NCBI RefSeq assembly: GCF_014839805.1
Contig: NC_051116.1
Location: forward strand, 4,879,556-4,943,555
Direction: 5' to 3'
Length of the DNA stretch: 64,000 bases
From: Manduca sexta
Taxonomy: Eukaryota; Arthropoda; Insecta; Lepidoptera; Sphingidae
Shown here: in pieces, positions 31,566-42,239 of the stretch
Layout: each line of letters starts with the position of its first letter
How positions within the stretch are numbered: position 1 is the stretch's first letter
Notes under the pieces: generated by a model
The model's database searches: none
What the model was told of the DNA's origin: nothing
What the model saw: only the letters and a program-made list of their open reading frames with translations
Position numbers and translations under genes: made by a program

Positions 31566-34433
31566 TCAGACCATACAAAGATTTTTTAATAAACAGACTT
31601 TATTCTCATCACCTTTACGAACAAAACCTTCAGGTTGTGTCATATATACTTCCTCTTCCAAGTCACCATTTAAGAAGGCTGTGTCGACATCCATATGCCG
31701 AACTTTGTATCCTTCCTGCACTGCTAAAGCTAGTAGGGTTCGCAGTGATGAGTTGCGTATAACCGGTGAAAAGGTTTCATGGTAATCTACACCTTCTATT
31801 TGTGTGAATCCCTTGGCAACTAATCTAGCCTTGTACTTCACTACGTTACCATCAGCATCTCGTTTTAGCTTATAAACCCATTTACATGGAATGCAGGCTT
31901 TATGGCTTGGTTTATTTACCAAAATCCAAGTTTCCTTTTTTAATAAGGAATTATATTCTTCCTTCATTGAAGAGATCCAATTATCTTTATCGTCTCTAGA
32001 TATTGCATCATGAAACGTTTTCGGATCATCATTCAGAATATCATTGACAAGAGCACTATATGAAAAATAATCTGGAGGCTTACGTTCTCGTTGAGGATAT
32101 CTTGACTCAGACCCGCCATAAGGTTCATCATTAGTACCACTTGATGGCAATGAAGATGAATGATCTAAATCACCTGAGTTGTCATCAATATCATCAACAG
32201 TATCCACAAAGTCATTTTGCTCTTCCGGCAACAAAGATGGATTTGCATCAGATGATGAAATCTGCGATAACAAATTAATAACATTGGGATTAAAACTAAG
32301 GTTTAAATTATTTTCAGGCATCTCTTTCAGTCCTGTAAAATTATTTTCGAAAAATGTAACATCCCTTGACTTAATTAAGCTTCGTGGCGTTTCCACGTTA
32401 CGGAAATAATAACTTCTTGGATCATCTGAATATCCAACAAAGATGTGTTCTGTTGCTTTCATGTCTAACTTAGTTCTATGACATGATGGTACATGAACTA
32501 AACATCTACATCCAAAAACCTTTAAATGAGACAGGTCAGGTTTGCTCCCATACCACATTTCGAATGGTGTTTTACCTTCAATTGCGCGATGAGGAGACCG
32601 GTTTTTTAAATAAACACTAGTTTCTACTGCATCCTGCCAATATGCCTTAGAAAGCGAACCATGTGACAGCAAAGCGCGAGCCTTTTCTATAATACTGCGA
32701 TTACAACGTTCACTAACACCATTTTGCTGAGGGCTATATGGAACCGTTGTTTGGTGTTGGATTCCTTGAGAATCTAAGTAGGCCGCCATCTCTTTATTGA
32801 CATACTCAGTACCATTATCCGATCTCAGTATTTTAATTTTCGCACCAGTCTGTCTCTCAACAAGTGATTGAAATGTAAGAAACTTTGACATGACTTCTGT
32901 CTTAGAATTCATACAATAAACAAATATAAAACGCGTATAGTCGTCTACAAAAATAATAAAATATTTATTGCCTTTGAATGAAGTAGTTGACATCGGTCCA
33001 CAAACATCTGTATGAACTAATTCCAGTGCTGATGTAGCTCTCTTATACTTCAGCCTCTTGAAGGGCTTCCTAGCTTGCTTACCTTCAATACAAGGTATAC
33101 ATGGTTCTTTGTCAACTTCTACGTACTTCACACCGACAGCAAGACCCTTTCTGAGTAGGTCCATACCAATACGGCAGAGATGTCCAAGACGCTTATGCCA
33201 AAGCTGAAACTTTGAAAGCTCTGAATTAACAATGTACGCTATATTTTGCGGTAAACGAACAGAACAATCTAAATGAACCAGTCCACCACTATAAGAACCA
33301 TGAAAAGCAGCATTATTTAAATAAGATACATCATCAGTTTTATAAAAATTACAACCATTTTTATCAAAAATTACTAAAAAACCTTTTTCAACAACCTGCT
33401 TTACTGATAGCAAATTGCAGTTTAGGCGTGGAACATGTACGACGTCAGCTATTCTGCAGACTCCATTATTCGTATCAATAGATACATCACCAACGCCTAT
33501 AGCTGCCAACTTCTCTCCATTTGCCACAGTAATTGTACCTCCATCTATAGGACGATAGTTGATAAACCAATCTACACGGGGTGTCATATGAACTGTTGCA
33601 CCTGAATCCACAATCCATCTGTTAAAGTCTTTACTTTCTGGTGCAGATAAAGACATTTCAGTGCAAAATTGTTTCGAATTCGTTACACGTTCTTCCTCAT
33701 TATTCACAACAAGACCCGTTTCACATTTTGCTTCCTTTTTATTATAAACAAAACTTGGTTTATCCTTTTTAAGAGGACAGTTGGGAGATTTATGCCCTGG
33801 TTTTCTGCATTTATAGCATATTATACCCTTCTTATGCAATGAGCGCAGTGCTGGTACATCACGTTCAGTCTCTCTACTCATTTCGCTCAATAGTTTAGTT
33901 TTTACCATTTCGCTAGTGACTTCTATATTACTGTGCTCTAGAGCCATTATCAGGGGCTCATATCGTGATGTAAGACCACCTAGAATGATTGCAGCAAGCG
34001 AACTATCTTCAATTTTCTTACCAATATCGGCTAGATCCTGCGCGGTCGTAGTTATAGCTATTATATAGGATTCTAAATCTGTAAAATCTGATAAAGTATA
34101 CCTATATAACTTCCGCTCTAGTGCTAACTTTCGGCCTAAGCTTTTATCTTCAAACGCTGTTTGCAAAGCATCCCACGCCATTTTCGCCGTTATAGCTGTT
34201 CTGACATGCGTGATAGCACCACCGTCAACCGTTAGGCATATTTTTGAAAGAGCCTTTTGGTCATTACGGAAACGTACCTCAGGAGGCGTTTTGTCATCGT
34301 CAGCATAGCCACTTACAGTACTCCACAACTCTTCATGCATCAATAACATTCTCATTTTAAATTTCCAAATTGCATATCCTTCACGATTCCTTAACATAGT
34401 AATTCCATTTAATATTCCTACAGGTCCTGCCAT
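31566..34433 (-). CDS. Copia gag-pol polyprotein, 955 codons, cut short by a frameshift
   Basis: The frame starts with ATG about 45 bases inside the 5' LTR. Residues 1-200 form the gag-like capsid region. A zinc knuckle CX2CX4HX4C sits at C206, C209, H214 and C219. The aspartic protease motif DSG lies at 276-278. The integrase zinc-binding residues are H413, H418, C445 and C448. The integrase core has D476, D539 and E575 (D-x62-D-x35-E). A variable acidic stretch (about 735-785) precedes reverse transcriptase, whose first block MDVDTAFLNG starts at 914. The copia order gag-PR-IN-RT is clear. The product would make virus-like particles, process itself, reverse transcribe and integrate. The frame ends early because an A run (six A in coding orientation) is one base short; RT continues in other registers to 30508. 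Confidence 0.96.
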   Translation of the reverse strand: MAGPVGILNGITMLRNREGYAIWKFKMRMLLMHEELWSTVSGYADDDKTPPEVRFRNDQKALSKICLTVDGGAITHVRTAITAKMAWDALQTAFEDKSLGRKLALERKLYRYTLSDFTDLESYIIAITTTAQDLADIGKKIEDSSLAAIILGGLTSRYEPLIMALEHSNIEVTSEMVKTKLLSEMSRETERDVPALRSLHKKGIICYKCRKPGHKSPNCPLKKDKPSFVYNKKEAKCETGLVVNNEEERVTNSKQFCTEMSLSAPESKDFNRWIVDSGATVHMTPRVDWFINYRPIDGGTITVANGEKLAAIGVGDVSIDTNNGVCRIADVVHVPRLNCNLLSVKQVVEKGFLVIFDKNGCNFYKTDDVSYLNNAAFHGSYSGGLVHLDCSVRLPQNIAYIVNSELSKFQLWHKRLGHLCRIGMDLLRKGLAVGVKYVEVDKEPCIPCIEGKQARKPFKRLKYKRATSALELVHTDVCGPMSTTSFKGNKYFIIFVDDYTRFIFVYCMNSKTEVMSKFLTFQSLVERQTGAKIKILRSDNGTEYVNKEMAAYLDSQGIQHQTTVPYSPQQNGVSERCNRSIIEKARALLSHGSLSKAYWQDAVETSVYLKNRSPHRAIEGKTPFEMWYGSKPDLSHLKVFGCRCLVHVPSCHRTKLDMKATEHIFVGYSDDPRSYYFRNVETPRSLIKSRDVTFFENNFTGLKEMPENNLNLSFNPNVINLLSQISSSDANPSLLPEEQNDFVDTVDDIDDNSGDLDHSSSLPSSGTNDEPYGGSESRYPQRERKPPDYFSYSALVNDILNDDPKTFHDAISRDDKDNWISSMKEEYNSLLKKETWILVNKPSHKACIPCKWVYKLKRDADGNVVKYKARLVAKGFTQIEGVDYHETFSPVIRNSSLRTLLALAVQEGYKVRHMDVDTAFLNGDLEEEVYMTQPEGFVRKGDENKVCLLKNLCMV
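32134..32230 (-). other. Low-complexity acidic/serine linker in Pol
   Basis: Codons for residues about 735-768 are rich in D, S and E (VDTVDDIDDNSG). This is the usual poorly conserved linker between copia integrase and reverse transcriptase. The plus-strand open frame at 32179-32409 is its antisense shadow. Confidence 0.6.
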
Positions 34434-34477
34434 TATTATCTTCTTCTAAATAAGATAACTTCGTGCTGATAACGATT

Positions 34478-34634
34478 TGTAGTAAAAATAATGAAATACT
34501 ATATGTGAAATGAAAAATACGGATAAATTCAGAGAATGTTTTTTTTATCATTGAGCACTTGTTTTACATGAGTTGACATAAGACATTTATGTTTTTAATT
34601 TTTAAATTATATTCGAACAAGAGGTTCTACAACA
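34478..34634 (-). repeat. 5' LTR of the copia element
   Basis: The 157 bp LTR starts next to the GAATT duplication at 34635-34639. It should carry the promoter; I see no clear TATA box beyond general AT-richness. The internal sequence just after it (GTTATCAGCACGAAG) is where a primer-binding site would lie. I cannot assign the primer tRNA with confidence. Confidence 0.95.
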
Positions 34635-34639
34635 GAATT

Positions 34640-34870
34640 GCATTTTTATCATAAAAAAGCAAATACGTAACTAAATATTCAAATGACAACTTTAAAATTG
34701 GTCCCATAAGGTCAAAAATCTAAATTAGGTAACGCTATAAAAAAACGGGTTTCTATAATTACCTAAGTTTCCGAAACAAACTTGCTAACAGCAATTCATT
34801 AGCCAGGGTCCCTTAAGTTTTACTTTCGGAAGGTTTCTCAAAAACAAAATTAAGTTTCGTAGAAAAAATA
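34640..34870. other. No feature recognised
   Basis: AT-rich flank of the copia insertion. Confidence 0.35.
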
Positions 34871-34871
34871 C

Positions 34872-34943
34872 TAGAGCCCTATTGGTATAGCGGTAGGGTT
34901 TTTAACCGTAAAATTTTTGGTTCGATTCCTATAACCCTTATAG
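34872..34943 (+). pseudogene. tRNA-like sequence, probably decayed
   Basis: TTGGTATAGCGGTAGGG resembles an A box and D arm, and TTGGTTCGATTCC a B box and T loop. A stem TAGGG/CCGTA with one mismatch would hold a loop with TTT in the anticodon position (Lys). The acceptor ends (GCCCTAT and ATAACCC) do not pair, so it is not a functional tRNA. It may be the head of an unrecognised SINE. Confidence 0.35.
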
Positions 34944-34974
34944 TTAGTGTATTTGATTCGAAAAACAACACGAG

Positions 34975-35115
34975 TCTGAATCGAGGTCCTTCATTCGATG
35001 CCCGGATTGGGGAAAAAGAAATTGGGTTTTCTGATAATTATTAGCTCGGAGTCTGGAATATGTGTTAGGGGACATGCTCGCCCGTATCTTGAATACCTGG
35101 CTAAAATTGGGTGTT
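34975..35115 (+). repeat. SINE-A fragment, decayed
   Basis: GAATCGAGGTCCTTCATTCG, GATGCCCGGATTGGGG, AAATTGGGTTTTCTGATAAT and GCTCGGAGTCTGGAATATGT follow SINE-A order from the B box into the body. Confidence 0.6.
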
Positions 35116-35265
35116 AAAATCAAACTGTTTTTCAAATTTTATCGCTTTTTTATATTCCCCCCCCCCCCCCATGACCGCAAAGGCTGCAGCTTTCGAAACG
35201 TCGGGAAAAACATAGTTTAATTTTATTTGTCTTACATTCGCATAAAAATAAGAAATCATTATAAA
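35115..35265. repeat. HPR repeat, inverted composite
   Basis: Left of a run of 15 C (35157-35171) the family is forward (CAAATTTTATCGC). Right of it the family is reversed (ATGACCGCAAAGGCTGCAGC, TTTCGAAACGTCGGG, then CTTACATTCGCATAAAAATA). The hairpin here is changed on both sides but can still pair partly. Confidence 0.65.
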
Positions 35266-35299
35266 ATTGGGTGCCCTGTAAAGGAAGGAAGAACGGAAA

Positions 35300-36460
35300 T
35301 ACAATCTATTAAGATATTATTTACTACAAAACCAACTACATTTTTACCATTATTATAATAATAATAGAACTCTTTATTCCACAACCAATAAAGCATACAG
35401 AATAATAGAAGAAAACAAATACTGGATACACGATTTCTTCCAGACAACCTTTGGATGGACGGAAACAAATAAATATAAAAAAGTAAACATATAAAAAAGT
35501 AAACATATTACAAGCCACCATTAAAATACGACTTAAACACAACCCTATACCAATTAATGGTAATTGTGCGAAATAAACCCATAATTAAACGGTATTATCT
35601 AATTGTAGGGTCTAAATAATACAATATTAAACAGCTTATTACTTTACCTTTGCCCGGTTATCCATAGGGATAAGGCAATTATCGCTGCGATTTATTGTAA
35701 GGCCTCCATTAAACGGTATGGCGGTAACCCTGTAAATTTGGCTTTAGGTCGCGTCCATGTGGGAGTTGATAGCGGTTTTATAAACGCTCGAAAATGTGTC
35801 AAGAGTTCAAAAATCAATAACCTATATACTGAATAGTTATGCTCTAATTAAAAAAAACTGTTTCTGGAAGCATCTTACCGAAATTAATAAAATCACACCT
35901 ATAAGAGATATAAAATGGAGAGATTCGCGATATTTTGTTTTCTAGGCTTTAAAAGGTCTTGTAGTTAATTTACTTTTTGAAGCCTTAAGAGCGGTTTATA
36001 TTTAGTTGCGAACATTTCTAAAACATGACGAACTTTTGATTAGTGACTATTTGGTTAGAAATTTTACGATTAACCAAAAATATTATACACTGAAAACTCT
36101 GACTTCAAATTGGTCCCTACGTAAAATGTAAACGCAATCGATTCTACAATGTGGACGGACCCTAACCGTTCCCTACTTTAGCCTTTGTTGACGAAAGAAT
36201 TACGTGGACTTCTTCAATAGTATTGTTCAGAAAATGTAGGCCGCTATGAATCAATAAACAATCTGAAAACTTGAACAATAGAATAGAATATTGTAAGAAG
36301 TAACGGTAACAATCAAAAGGTCTTGATAAAGAATACTAGCTTCGGCTCGCGGTTTTTCCCGTTACTGAAATATGAAGCATTTATCACTCAAAGATAATGT
36401 AGATACCATTGAGGTATATGTATTCTATAGACACGAACGTCCATATAAACTATTTGTTTA
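35300..36460. other. No feature recognised
   Basis: AT-rich unique sequence. Overlapping minus-strand open frames at 35101-35542 are low-complexity aromatic-rich translations without support. Confidence 0.35.
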
Positions 36461-36466
36461 AAATCT

Positions 36467-36727
36467 GACTGCCTCGGTGGCGTAGTTGTATTGCATGTCC
36501 GGTACAATAGCGCTCTGAGGTCCTGGGTTCGAATCCCGTGTCGGGCAAAGTAATATTTGGGTTTTTCTGCTCAGTATCAGCCCGGAGTCTGGAATTTGTG
36601 CCCGATATGGCGATAGGCTCGCCCCCTACCACATCATGGGACTGAACATACTTGGCGAAAAGTGGGTGCCCTGGTTGCGCCTCTGCATACCCCTTCGAGG
36701 ATAAATGCGTGATGTTATGTATGTATG
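36467..36727 (+). repeat. SINE-A copy, full length
   Basis: Nearly identical to 28379-28638 throughout the head, body and ATGTATGT tail. Differences are single substitutions such as the last B-box flank (CCCGTGTCGGG). Confidence 0.85.
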
Positions 36728-36734
36728 TTTAAAA

Positions 36735-37495
36735 TCTGAACTAAAATGGCAACCAAAACGTCACTGTTATAACCTATTTATTCACTTGAACAAGAAATAA
36801 TTTTACTTATTTGACTTATATTTTTTATTTAAATACAGGTTTACACTTAGACTCGAGTTCTATATTATGAGCGCCGCTCCGTAGATAACCTTACTATTTC
36901 CATGTTGTAATCATACTAAAGTCAGGTGTACGGATTGCAGTTCAATTCAGTTAAATACAGTGAATGTTCGGAACGCCAAATCTAGTACGTAGTACGTATA
37001 TATCGATGGTAGATACATATAAATAAAAGATTTTTAAGAATTAAAGTAGTTTCATAAATAAATCATAATATTAGGATCCGTTTTGCCATAGGAAACGAAC
37101 GAGGCCTGAGAAGACTTATATTACGTCTCTAGCCCTGACCTGCCACAGCAACTTCTATAAGCCAGAATTAGCAGATTCACAAGAAAAAGGAAAAGTCTAA
37201 TAGTCTAAAGTAGACTAAGATATTGCAAAGACCGGATATCGATCTAGTCACTAGTCGGAGAAAGCCAGCAGTCATCCTCTAGCGCCGAAGATGGCCATCG
37301 CGGAGTTGTAGTAGCCGTACATAGGTGTATAATATAGTGTTAAGGACTCGGCCTGATGGTCGCCTGAAGTTTACCATTTTAGGGGCGGCTTGACATCGAG
37401 TCGTAAGGTACAGTGAACCCAACATTACCGTTCAGATGCTCACTCATATGAACGGTATTCATAAGATATTTTATTTTACAAAACAAAAGGATACA
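36735..37495. other. No gene recognised
   Basis: The 37255-37460 part (GGACTCGGCCTGATGGTCGC, GACATCGAGTCGTAAGGTAC, AACCCAACATTACCGTTCAG) is less AT-rich. It resembles decayed repeats I recall from other moths, but no second copy is in this window. Confidence 0.3.
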
Positions 37496-37497
37496 TC

Positions 37498-37600
37498 CTT
37501 AGCGATAGGCTAGCCTCCTATCACGTTATGGGACAGGATACACGCGGCAGAAAGATGCACTAGTTACGCTTCTGTCTACCCTTTCAGAAAAAATCGCGCA
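37498..37600 (+). repeat. SINE-A body fragment
   Basis: TTAGCGATAGGCTAGCCTCC, TATCACGTTATGGGACAGGA and TACGCTTCTGTCTACCCTTT match the SINE-A 3' half. Confidence 0.55.
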
Positions 37601-37609
37601 AGTGCATAT

Positions 37610-38930
37610 GCGAGTGTATAGCATACTAAACCACAATAGGTCGATTAATGTTTCATACTTTATAATCAACGACACACTCCATAGTTTCAGTAAACGTAGT
37701 AAATTTTTAATTTTCTTGAAACTTCAAGTATCTCACCTAAAGTACCGGAGCTTAGTTGTAAATCTGGCGGCTCACTTCCAAACCAATTCCTTAGGGTAAA
37801 CAAAAATAACACGACGCTCTAAGCTTGGATAAATCGTGTATATTATTTTGTTGCTTGACGTGTTCAAAACAAGGGCTTTTGTGAAACGTCTACAAGGCTA
37901 TCTCACGTGTTCACTATTTATGCAACGTTCTCTATTTCACTCGATTTAACAATGATTTGTTAGCTTTTGTATTTTGTTACAGTAGAATTTATAGGAATTC
38001 CGGTGTAGTGGATTTTTCTTGGTGGCCAAGATTATTTCAGCTGATCTATTTCCATGATCGTCCCTTGTACTATAAAAAGACAAAAAGAAACTTAATATTT
38101 CAAAATCAAATCCTAAACTACATTAGAGCAGCCTTAATTACTTTTTTTTATTTTCATTCCCTGAAAGTATTTCTCAAAATAGTGTACTTAACGAAGTAGT
38201 TTTTACGATATTTTTTGTTTTATCTGTTTTTTTCTGTTTGTCTGCGAAACATTATTAAATACGATTTTCTGTCGTATATGTTTTTTTTTGTTTGTTTTTG
38301 TTTCTCCAATTACATTCATTCTATATTGATAAAACAAATATATTTGGACAAATAAAAAAAAACAGAGAAGACAGAATATATCGTAACAATATTTAGTAAA
38401 AATAATTTCGTTACGTACATTTATTTTGAGAAATACGTAAGTTAGTAATACATAAAAAAATCTTCACATCTATAAAACATAGCAAAAAAAGATTTTATTT
38501 AGCCAAAGATTTGATTTGGCAATTTAAATAGAAATATTTTCGTCAACATCTTCAGCCATTTCATCAAAGTCCCTATCGTGCTCTCAACAGCGACATATAT
38601 ACACACACACCAACATTTTTAATTTCACAGGACAAACATTAATTTTCTTCGACGGCAAGGCCCCGCCTCACACTTCAATGAAAAACACTCCGTGGTGAAA
38701 TTTTCTTTACATTCCTCCAGGCTTGCCTATTAAAAATGAGTATGAAAAAAAATATTACAAAGTATAAACTGTAAAAATCACAATGAAAACACGTAGTAAT
38801 ATTGTAGACGTTTTAATAAGTGTTATAAATTTTGAATATTCGGAGTGGTTTTAAATAACAGAGATTTTTGCTGAAGCATTTCAGTAGTTGCCCTCTTTTA
38901 GCCCTAATATTTAATATTAATTGACGTTAA
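37610..38930. other. No feature recognised
   Basis: Strongly AT-rich. Open frames at 37602-37799 and 37957-38199 have no motif beyond AT-driven residues. Confidence 0.35.
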
Positions 38931-38931
38931 A

Positions 38932-39255
38932 GCGGCGATAGCCTAGTTGGGTGTGGAACGGACTGCCGAGACGAATGTCCGCAGGTTCAAATCCCAAAGG
39001 CACACACCTCTGACTTTTCTAAAAAAAATTATGTGTATTCTTTGTGAATTTATCGTTCGCTTTAACAGTGAAGGAAAACATCGTGAGGAAACCTGCACAT
39101 CTGAGAAGTTCTCTATAGGAATTTCGAAGGTGTGTGAAGTCTACTATCCGCACTGGACCAGCGTCGTGGACTAAGGCCTAATCCGTCTCAATAGTAAAGG
39201 AGGCCCGTGCTCAGCAGTCGACAAGTATATAATACAGGGCTGATATTATTATTAT
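38932..39255 (+). repeat. SINE-C copy, full length
   Basis: The head GCGGCGATAGCCTAGTTGGG with B box GGTTCAAATCCC leads into the body and the tail TATAATACAGGGCTGATATT followed by ATT repeats. With 17090-17417 it defines the family. Confidence 0.85.
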
Positions 39256-39330
39256 AATTGACGTTTTAACTTCGAGGAAAATTACTGGTCTTAGTATTGT
39301 GTTATATTTAACTTTTTATACGAGCTTGGA

Positions 39331-39455
39331 AAAGTGACCCCACTATATCTAATGGTAATTAGAGTGAGTCCAATAGAAAGTCGACAGACGAGAGATGATT
39401 ATCCCTCGGCAGTCGATAAAATTATGCCGGCCTGTTTGAACCGATCAAGGAATTA
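39331..39455 (-). repeat. LT2 3' part
   Basis: GTGACCCCACTATATCTAAT, GTCCAATAGAAAGTCGACAG and CCCTCGGCAGTCGATAAAAT are the reverse of the LT2 3' half. Confidence 0.7.
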
Positions 39456-39459
39456 ATAC

Positions 39460-39860
39460 CCTCACATATATAGAGATACAATACTAGATTTTGATTACAT
39501 TTGTTCCTGAAAAATATTCACATTTAGCGCAAAAATAAAACATAAACTAAATTTGCAGACGACAAACAATTGCTTCCATAACAGAACTCAATTCCAAAAC
39601 CCCTAAAAACCTCTTATAATAGCTTAAAAAAGTCAATTACCATAAACGGCATCAAGAAATCATTTTATCAAACGAGAGGCACTTAAATCAACGAAATGAT
39701 GACCCCACACGTTTAGATAAATGGGAGGAAATTCGCAAAATGTCGCGCGCAAACTCACCAAGTTATGTAAAATGCAGTAAAAAGTTTTTGGACGCGACCT
39801 ACTTGGCCGGGTCGCGCTGACGAATAACATAACATATTATATATACTGTGTCTTTTTTAT
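39460..39860. other. No feature recognised
   Basis: Unique AT-rich sequence. Confidence 0.35.
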
Positions 39861-39867
39861 TTTGATG

Positions 39868-40432
39868 TAACTTCATACAGATGCCGTATACAAGCCTATT
39901 ACTAAGAAAGGTTTAGTACTAAGATCTAGAACGATTTTTCATGCTTCATACAGATGTTCCGTACGTTCCATTTTTGGTCATAGGTCTCTACTACTGAGAG
40001 AGATTAGGCCTTAGTCCACCACGCTAGTCCAGTACGGATTGGTAGACTTCACACACCCTTAAAATTCCTATAGAGATCTCAGGCTTGCTAATTTCCTCAC
40101 GATGTTTTCCTTCATCGTTAAAGCAAGCAATAATTCACAACGAAATACACACATATTTTTAATTTTATTTAAGTTTTTTTTCCTTTAGAATATGTTTTTA
40201 TTTTATTTTTGTTACCTTTATTTCATTGTAATTTAATTAATGTTATTGTTCACTCTTTCCATACCTGTGTTATTTATTAGTGGAAACTTCGCTGGATTCT
40301 CTAACATATTCTTTAATTATTTATATTTGATATTTTCTGTTTGTTTCCCAAATCTTAAATAAAAAAATCATTTCAGAAGTATGTGCCCTGGAGATTCGAA
40401 CCTCTAGAACCACCCAACGAGGCTATCATTGC
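39868..40432 (-). repeat. Composite repeat (second copy) with an AT-rich insertion before its SINE-C head
   Basis: Bases 39868-39975 repeat the unknown segment at 22425-22534. Bases 39980-40155 are SINE-C body in reverse. The SINE-C head with its B box resumes at about 40375-40432 (GTGCCCTGGAGATTCGAACC). Between them about 215 bp of AT-rich sequence has inserted. Confidence 0.65.
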
Positions 40433-40744
40433 TTTTCGTCATCCTACTCTACACAAATCCTATTCTACATAAATCCTCCGAGGTCCATAAAGGTACAACC
40501 TCAAGGTCCAGAAGTTTTTAACCCAAGAACAGACACGTCTCCCCATTATCCCTCATTAAACAGTATAATTGGCGGTGAATGTCACAGTTGGATATTTCAG
40601 AGAGTGACTTTCCTTGTAGGCCGCTGTAATTGTGTGACTGAGGGGCGTATTGCGTGTTTTGCTTTATGTTGTGGGCTAAGTTAGAGTTGACGGGAGTTAT
40701 TGTAAGATAAAGTGTCGCGCAGACGCGGTTTGTTGCAAAGAAAT

Positions 40745-41020
40745 TATATGACACTGATAAACAACTCAACACGGGATTAGCAAACGGCAGTGGGCAGGGC
40801 ATATGTGTCGAAGAACCGATAACCGATGGGGTAAACGAGTTCTTGAGTGGAGACCACGGCTCGGCAAACGTAGTGTAGGACGCCCTCCAGCAAGGTGGAG
40901 TGACGATCTGCGAAAGGTCGCTGATAAGAACTGGATGCGACAGGAAGACAGGGTAAAATGGCGCATATTGGAGGAGGCCTATGTCCAATAGTGGACAAAG
41001 ATATAGGCTGATGATGATGA
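40745..41020 (+). mobile_element. RTE-type LINE, 3' end of ORF2
   Basis: The open frame 40803-40991 encodes DNRWGKRVLEWRPR, SVGRPPARWSDD and EEAYVQ and ends at a stop followed by (GAT)n. These blocks are the recognisable C-terminus of RTE-clade reverse transcriptase proteins. Only the last 80 or so residues remain, so it is a dead 5'-truncated copy. The minus-strand open frames across 40518-41090 (up to 190 codons) are its antisense shadows. Confidence 0.85.
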
Positions 41021-41170
41021 AGCAACTCAATATAATATAAGCAGCGCTTCCAGTAGGACTGATAGGCTGATGTTGATGATAATGAAGCAACTCAATATTA
41101 TATTAGCAGCGCTTCCAATCGGTCGATCTGCAAATCGACCTCGTGCGGCTAATGATGATGATAAGCAACT
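41015..41170 (+). repeat. Direct duplication after the RTE tail
   Basis: GAAGCAACTCAATATAATAT...GCAGCGCTTCC at 41018-41052 is repeated as GAAGCAACTCAATATTATAT...GCAGCGCTTCC at about 41082-41117, each preceded by AGGCTGATG. A third AAGCAACTC follows at about 41162. The pattern fits slippage or repeated target duplication at the tail. Confidence 0.6.
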
Positions 41171-41175
41171 CTATT

Positions 41176-41322
41176 TTGCTGGTGGTAGGATATATTTTAC
41201 ATCGGCTCGCATAGTAACCAACGTACACAAGATGTTAAAACCCGCCATAGTGGTCCACGAATGTCAAGAGGTAATCATCTTTCGTCAGTCGACATTCTCT
41301 TGGAACTCTACTTACCATTAAA
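41176..41322 (+). repeat. LT2 repeat with internal deletion
   Basis: It starts TTGCTGGTGGTAGGATATAT, reaches TTAAAACCCGCCATAGTGGT, then jumps to AGAGGTAATCATCTTTCG. The reading therefore skips the GTGTCGCGTTCC to GTCGACTGCC part. Confidence 0.7.
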
Positions 41323-41507
41323 ATCAAAATTAGTTAAAATTGTTGATTTTCGTAGTTGGGTTTTCCGTAGCTTAGAGGTCGTGTAAAATTGGGTCTTCTT
41401 GGCTTCAAATAGTTGGATGTACGCATAGTTAATGGAATACCGTCAAAATAAATTCTTCCTAATTGAGTATTTCTCAAAAAAAATGTACATAACCAAATAG
41501 TTTTATA

Positions 41508-41810
41508 TCTATACATGAACAAAGACCCCAAAAGCTGTCTGTATGTGATCGATTTTCTCAAAATCTACTGAACGGATTTTTATGCGGTTTTTACTAATAG
41601 ATAGTTCAATTCTTGAGGAAGGTTTAAGTTAATAGTACATTACAGTTTTATGTAAATTGACTGAAATATAACGATTACTGTTGAAGAGGTCACGTGATAC
41701 AACCACGTGACCTCTTCGAGTTCGTGTGAAAAATCTCGTGGGTCGGGATTTACGCGGGAAATTTTTTGTGACACTGATTTCCACGCGGGCAAAGCCGCGG
41801 GCATATCTAG
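41508..41810 (+). mobile_element. Non-autonomous Helitron, 303 bp, A|TC...CTAG|T
   Basis: The left end is TCTATACATGAACAAAGACC after A. The right end is hairpin GCGGGCAAAGCCGCGGGC, then ATATCTAG before T. The inner phrase TCTACTGAACGGATTTTTAT is the usual lepidopteran Helitron phrase. A perfect 14 bp inverted repeat (GAAGAGGTCACGTG, arms at 41684-41697 and 41705-41718 approximately) lies in its middle. Confidence 0.8.
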
Positions 41811-42039
41811 TTCTAAATAATATATGTGTAGAACATGTTTATTAACACTAATGAGACGGATAATTTTGTAAGAATATTTCTTTATATAAATTTATTTTGA
41901 GAAATAATTAATAATTCTAAGTGTTAAATTGACGTTGTAAATATTCCTTTACAAAATAGGCCGATTCTACCGAAAGGCCTCGAGCTATTTAGTGGAAATT
42001 ATGATAAATATTATCCCTCTTCGCAAAAAAATGTAGAAT

Positions 42040-42235
42040 AAGCTACTAGTATTTACTATCTGAAGGTCTGCTTGCGTGATTTTTTTTTCGGTATAAATAT
42101 TTTCCTAGAATAAAAAGACGCTTATAGAACTCAGGAGTATAATAACTTCCGATTAATGAAAAAAAATGGTTTAGTAGTTCCTAAAATTAGCCCGTTTAAA
42201 ACAAACTCTTTAGCTTTGTAAGTATATAATAAATA
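42040..42235 (-). repeat. Decayed Helitron-family copy
   Basis: TTCCTAGAATAAAAAGACGC, TTATAGAACTCAGGAGTATA, TTAGTAGTTCCTAAAATTAG and CTTTAGCTTTGTAAGTATAT follow, in reverse, the same order as 23045-23250. Confidence 0.5.
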
Positions 42236-42239
42236 AACA

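Larger units (their letters stand above)
30274..34634 (-). mobile_element. Ty1/copia LTR retrotransposon, complete, recently inserted
   Basis: The 4361 bp element is flanked by a 5 bp target duplication GAATT (30269-30273 and 34635-34639). The LTRs of 153 and 157 bp show no substitutions against each other, only length changes in a T run and one AT-rich spot, so insertion was recent. Order on the minus strand: 5' LTR, leader, gag, protease, integrase, reverse transcriptase, RNase H, polypurine tract, 3' LTR. Integrase lying before reverse transcriptase is the diagnostic copia order. The single gag-pol frame is interrupted by three one-base length changes, each in a short homopolymer. The element therefore reads as broken unless these are sequencing errors. 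Confidence 0.97.

Noticed and set aside
32179..32409. Plus-strand frame of 76 codons
   Set aside because: It is antisense to the copia Pol linker.
38932..39005. tRNA-like head of SINE-C as a tRNA gene
   Set aside because: Acceptor and T stems do not pair well, and the sequence is always joined to the SINE-C body.
40518..41090. Minus-strand frame of 190 codons and overlapping shorter ones
   Set aside because: They are antisense to the RTE ORF2 end on the plus strand, which has the recognisable residues.
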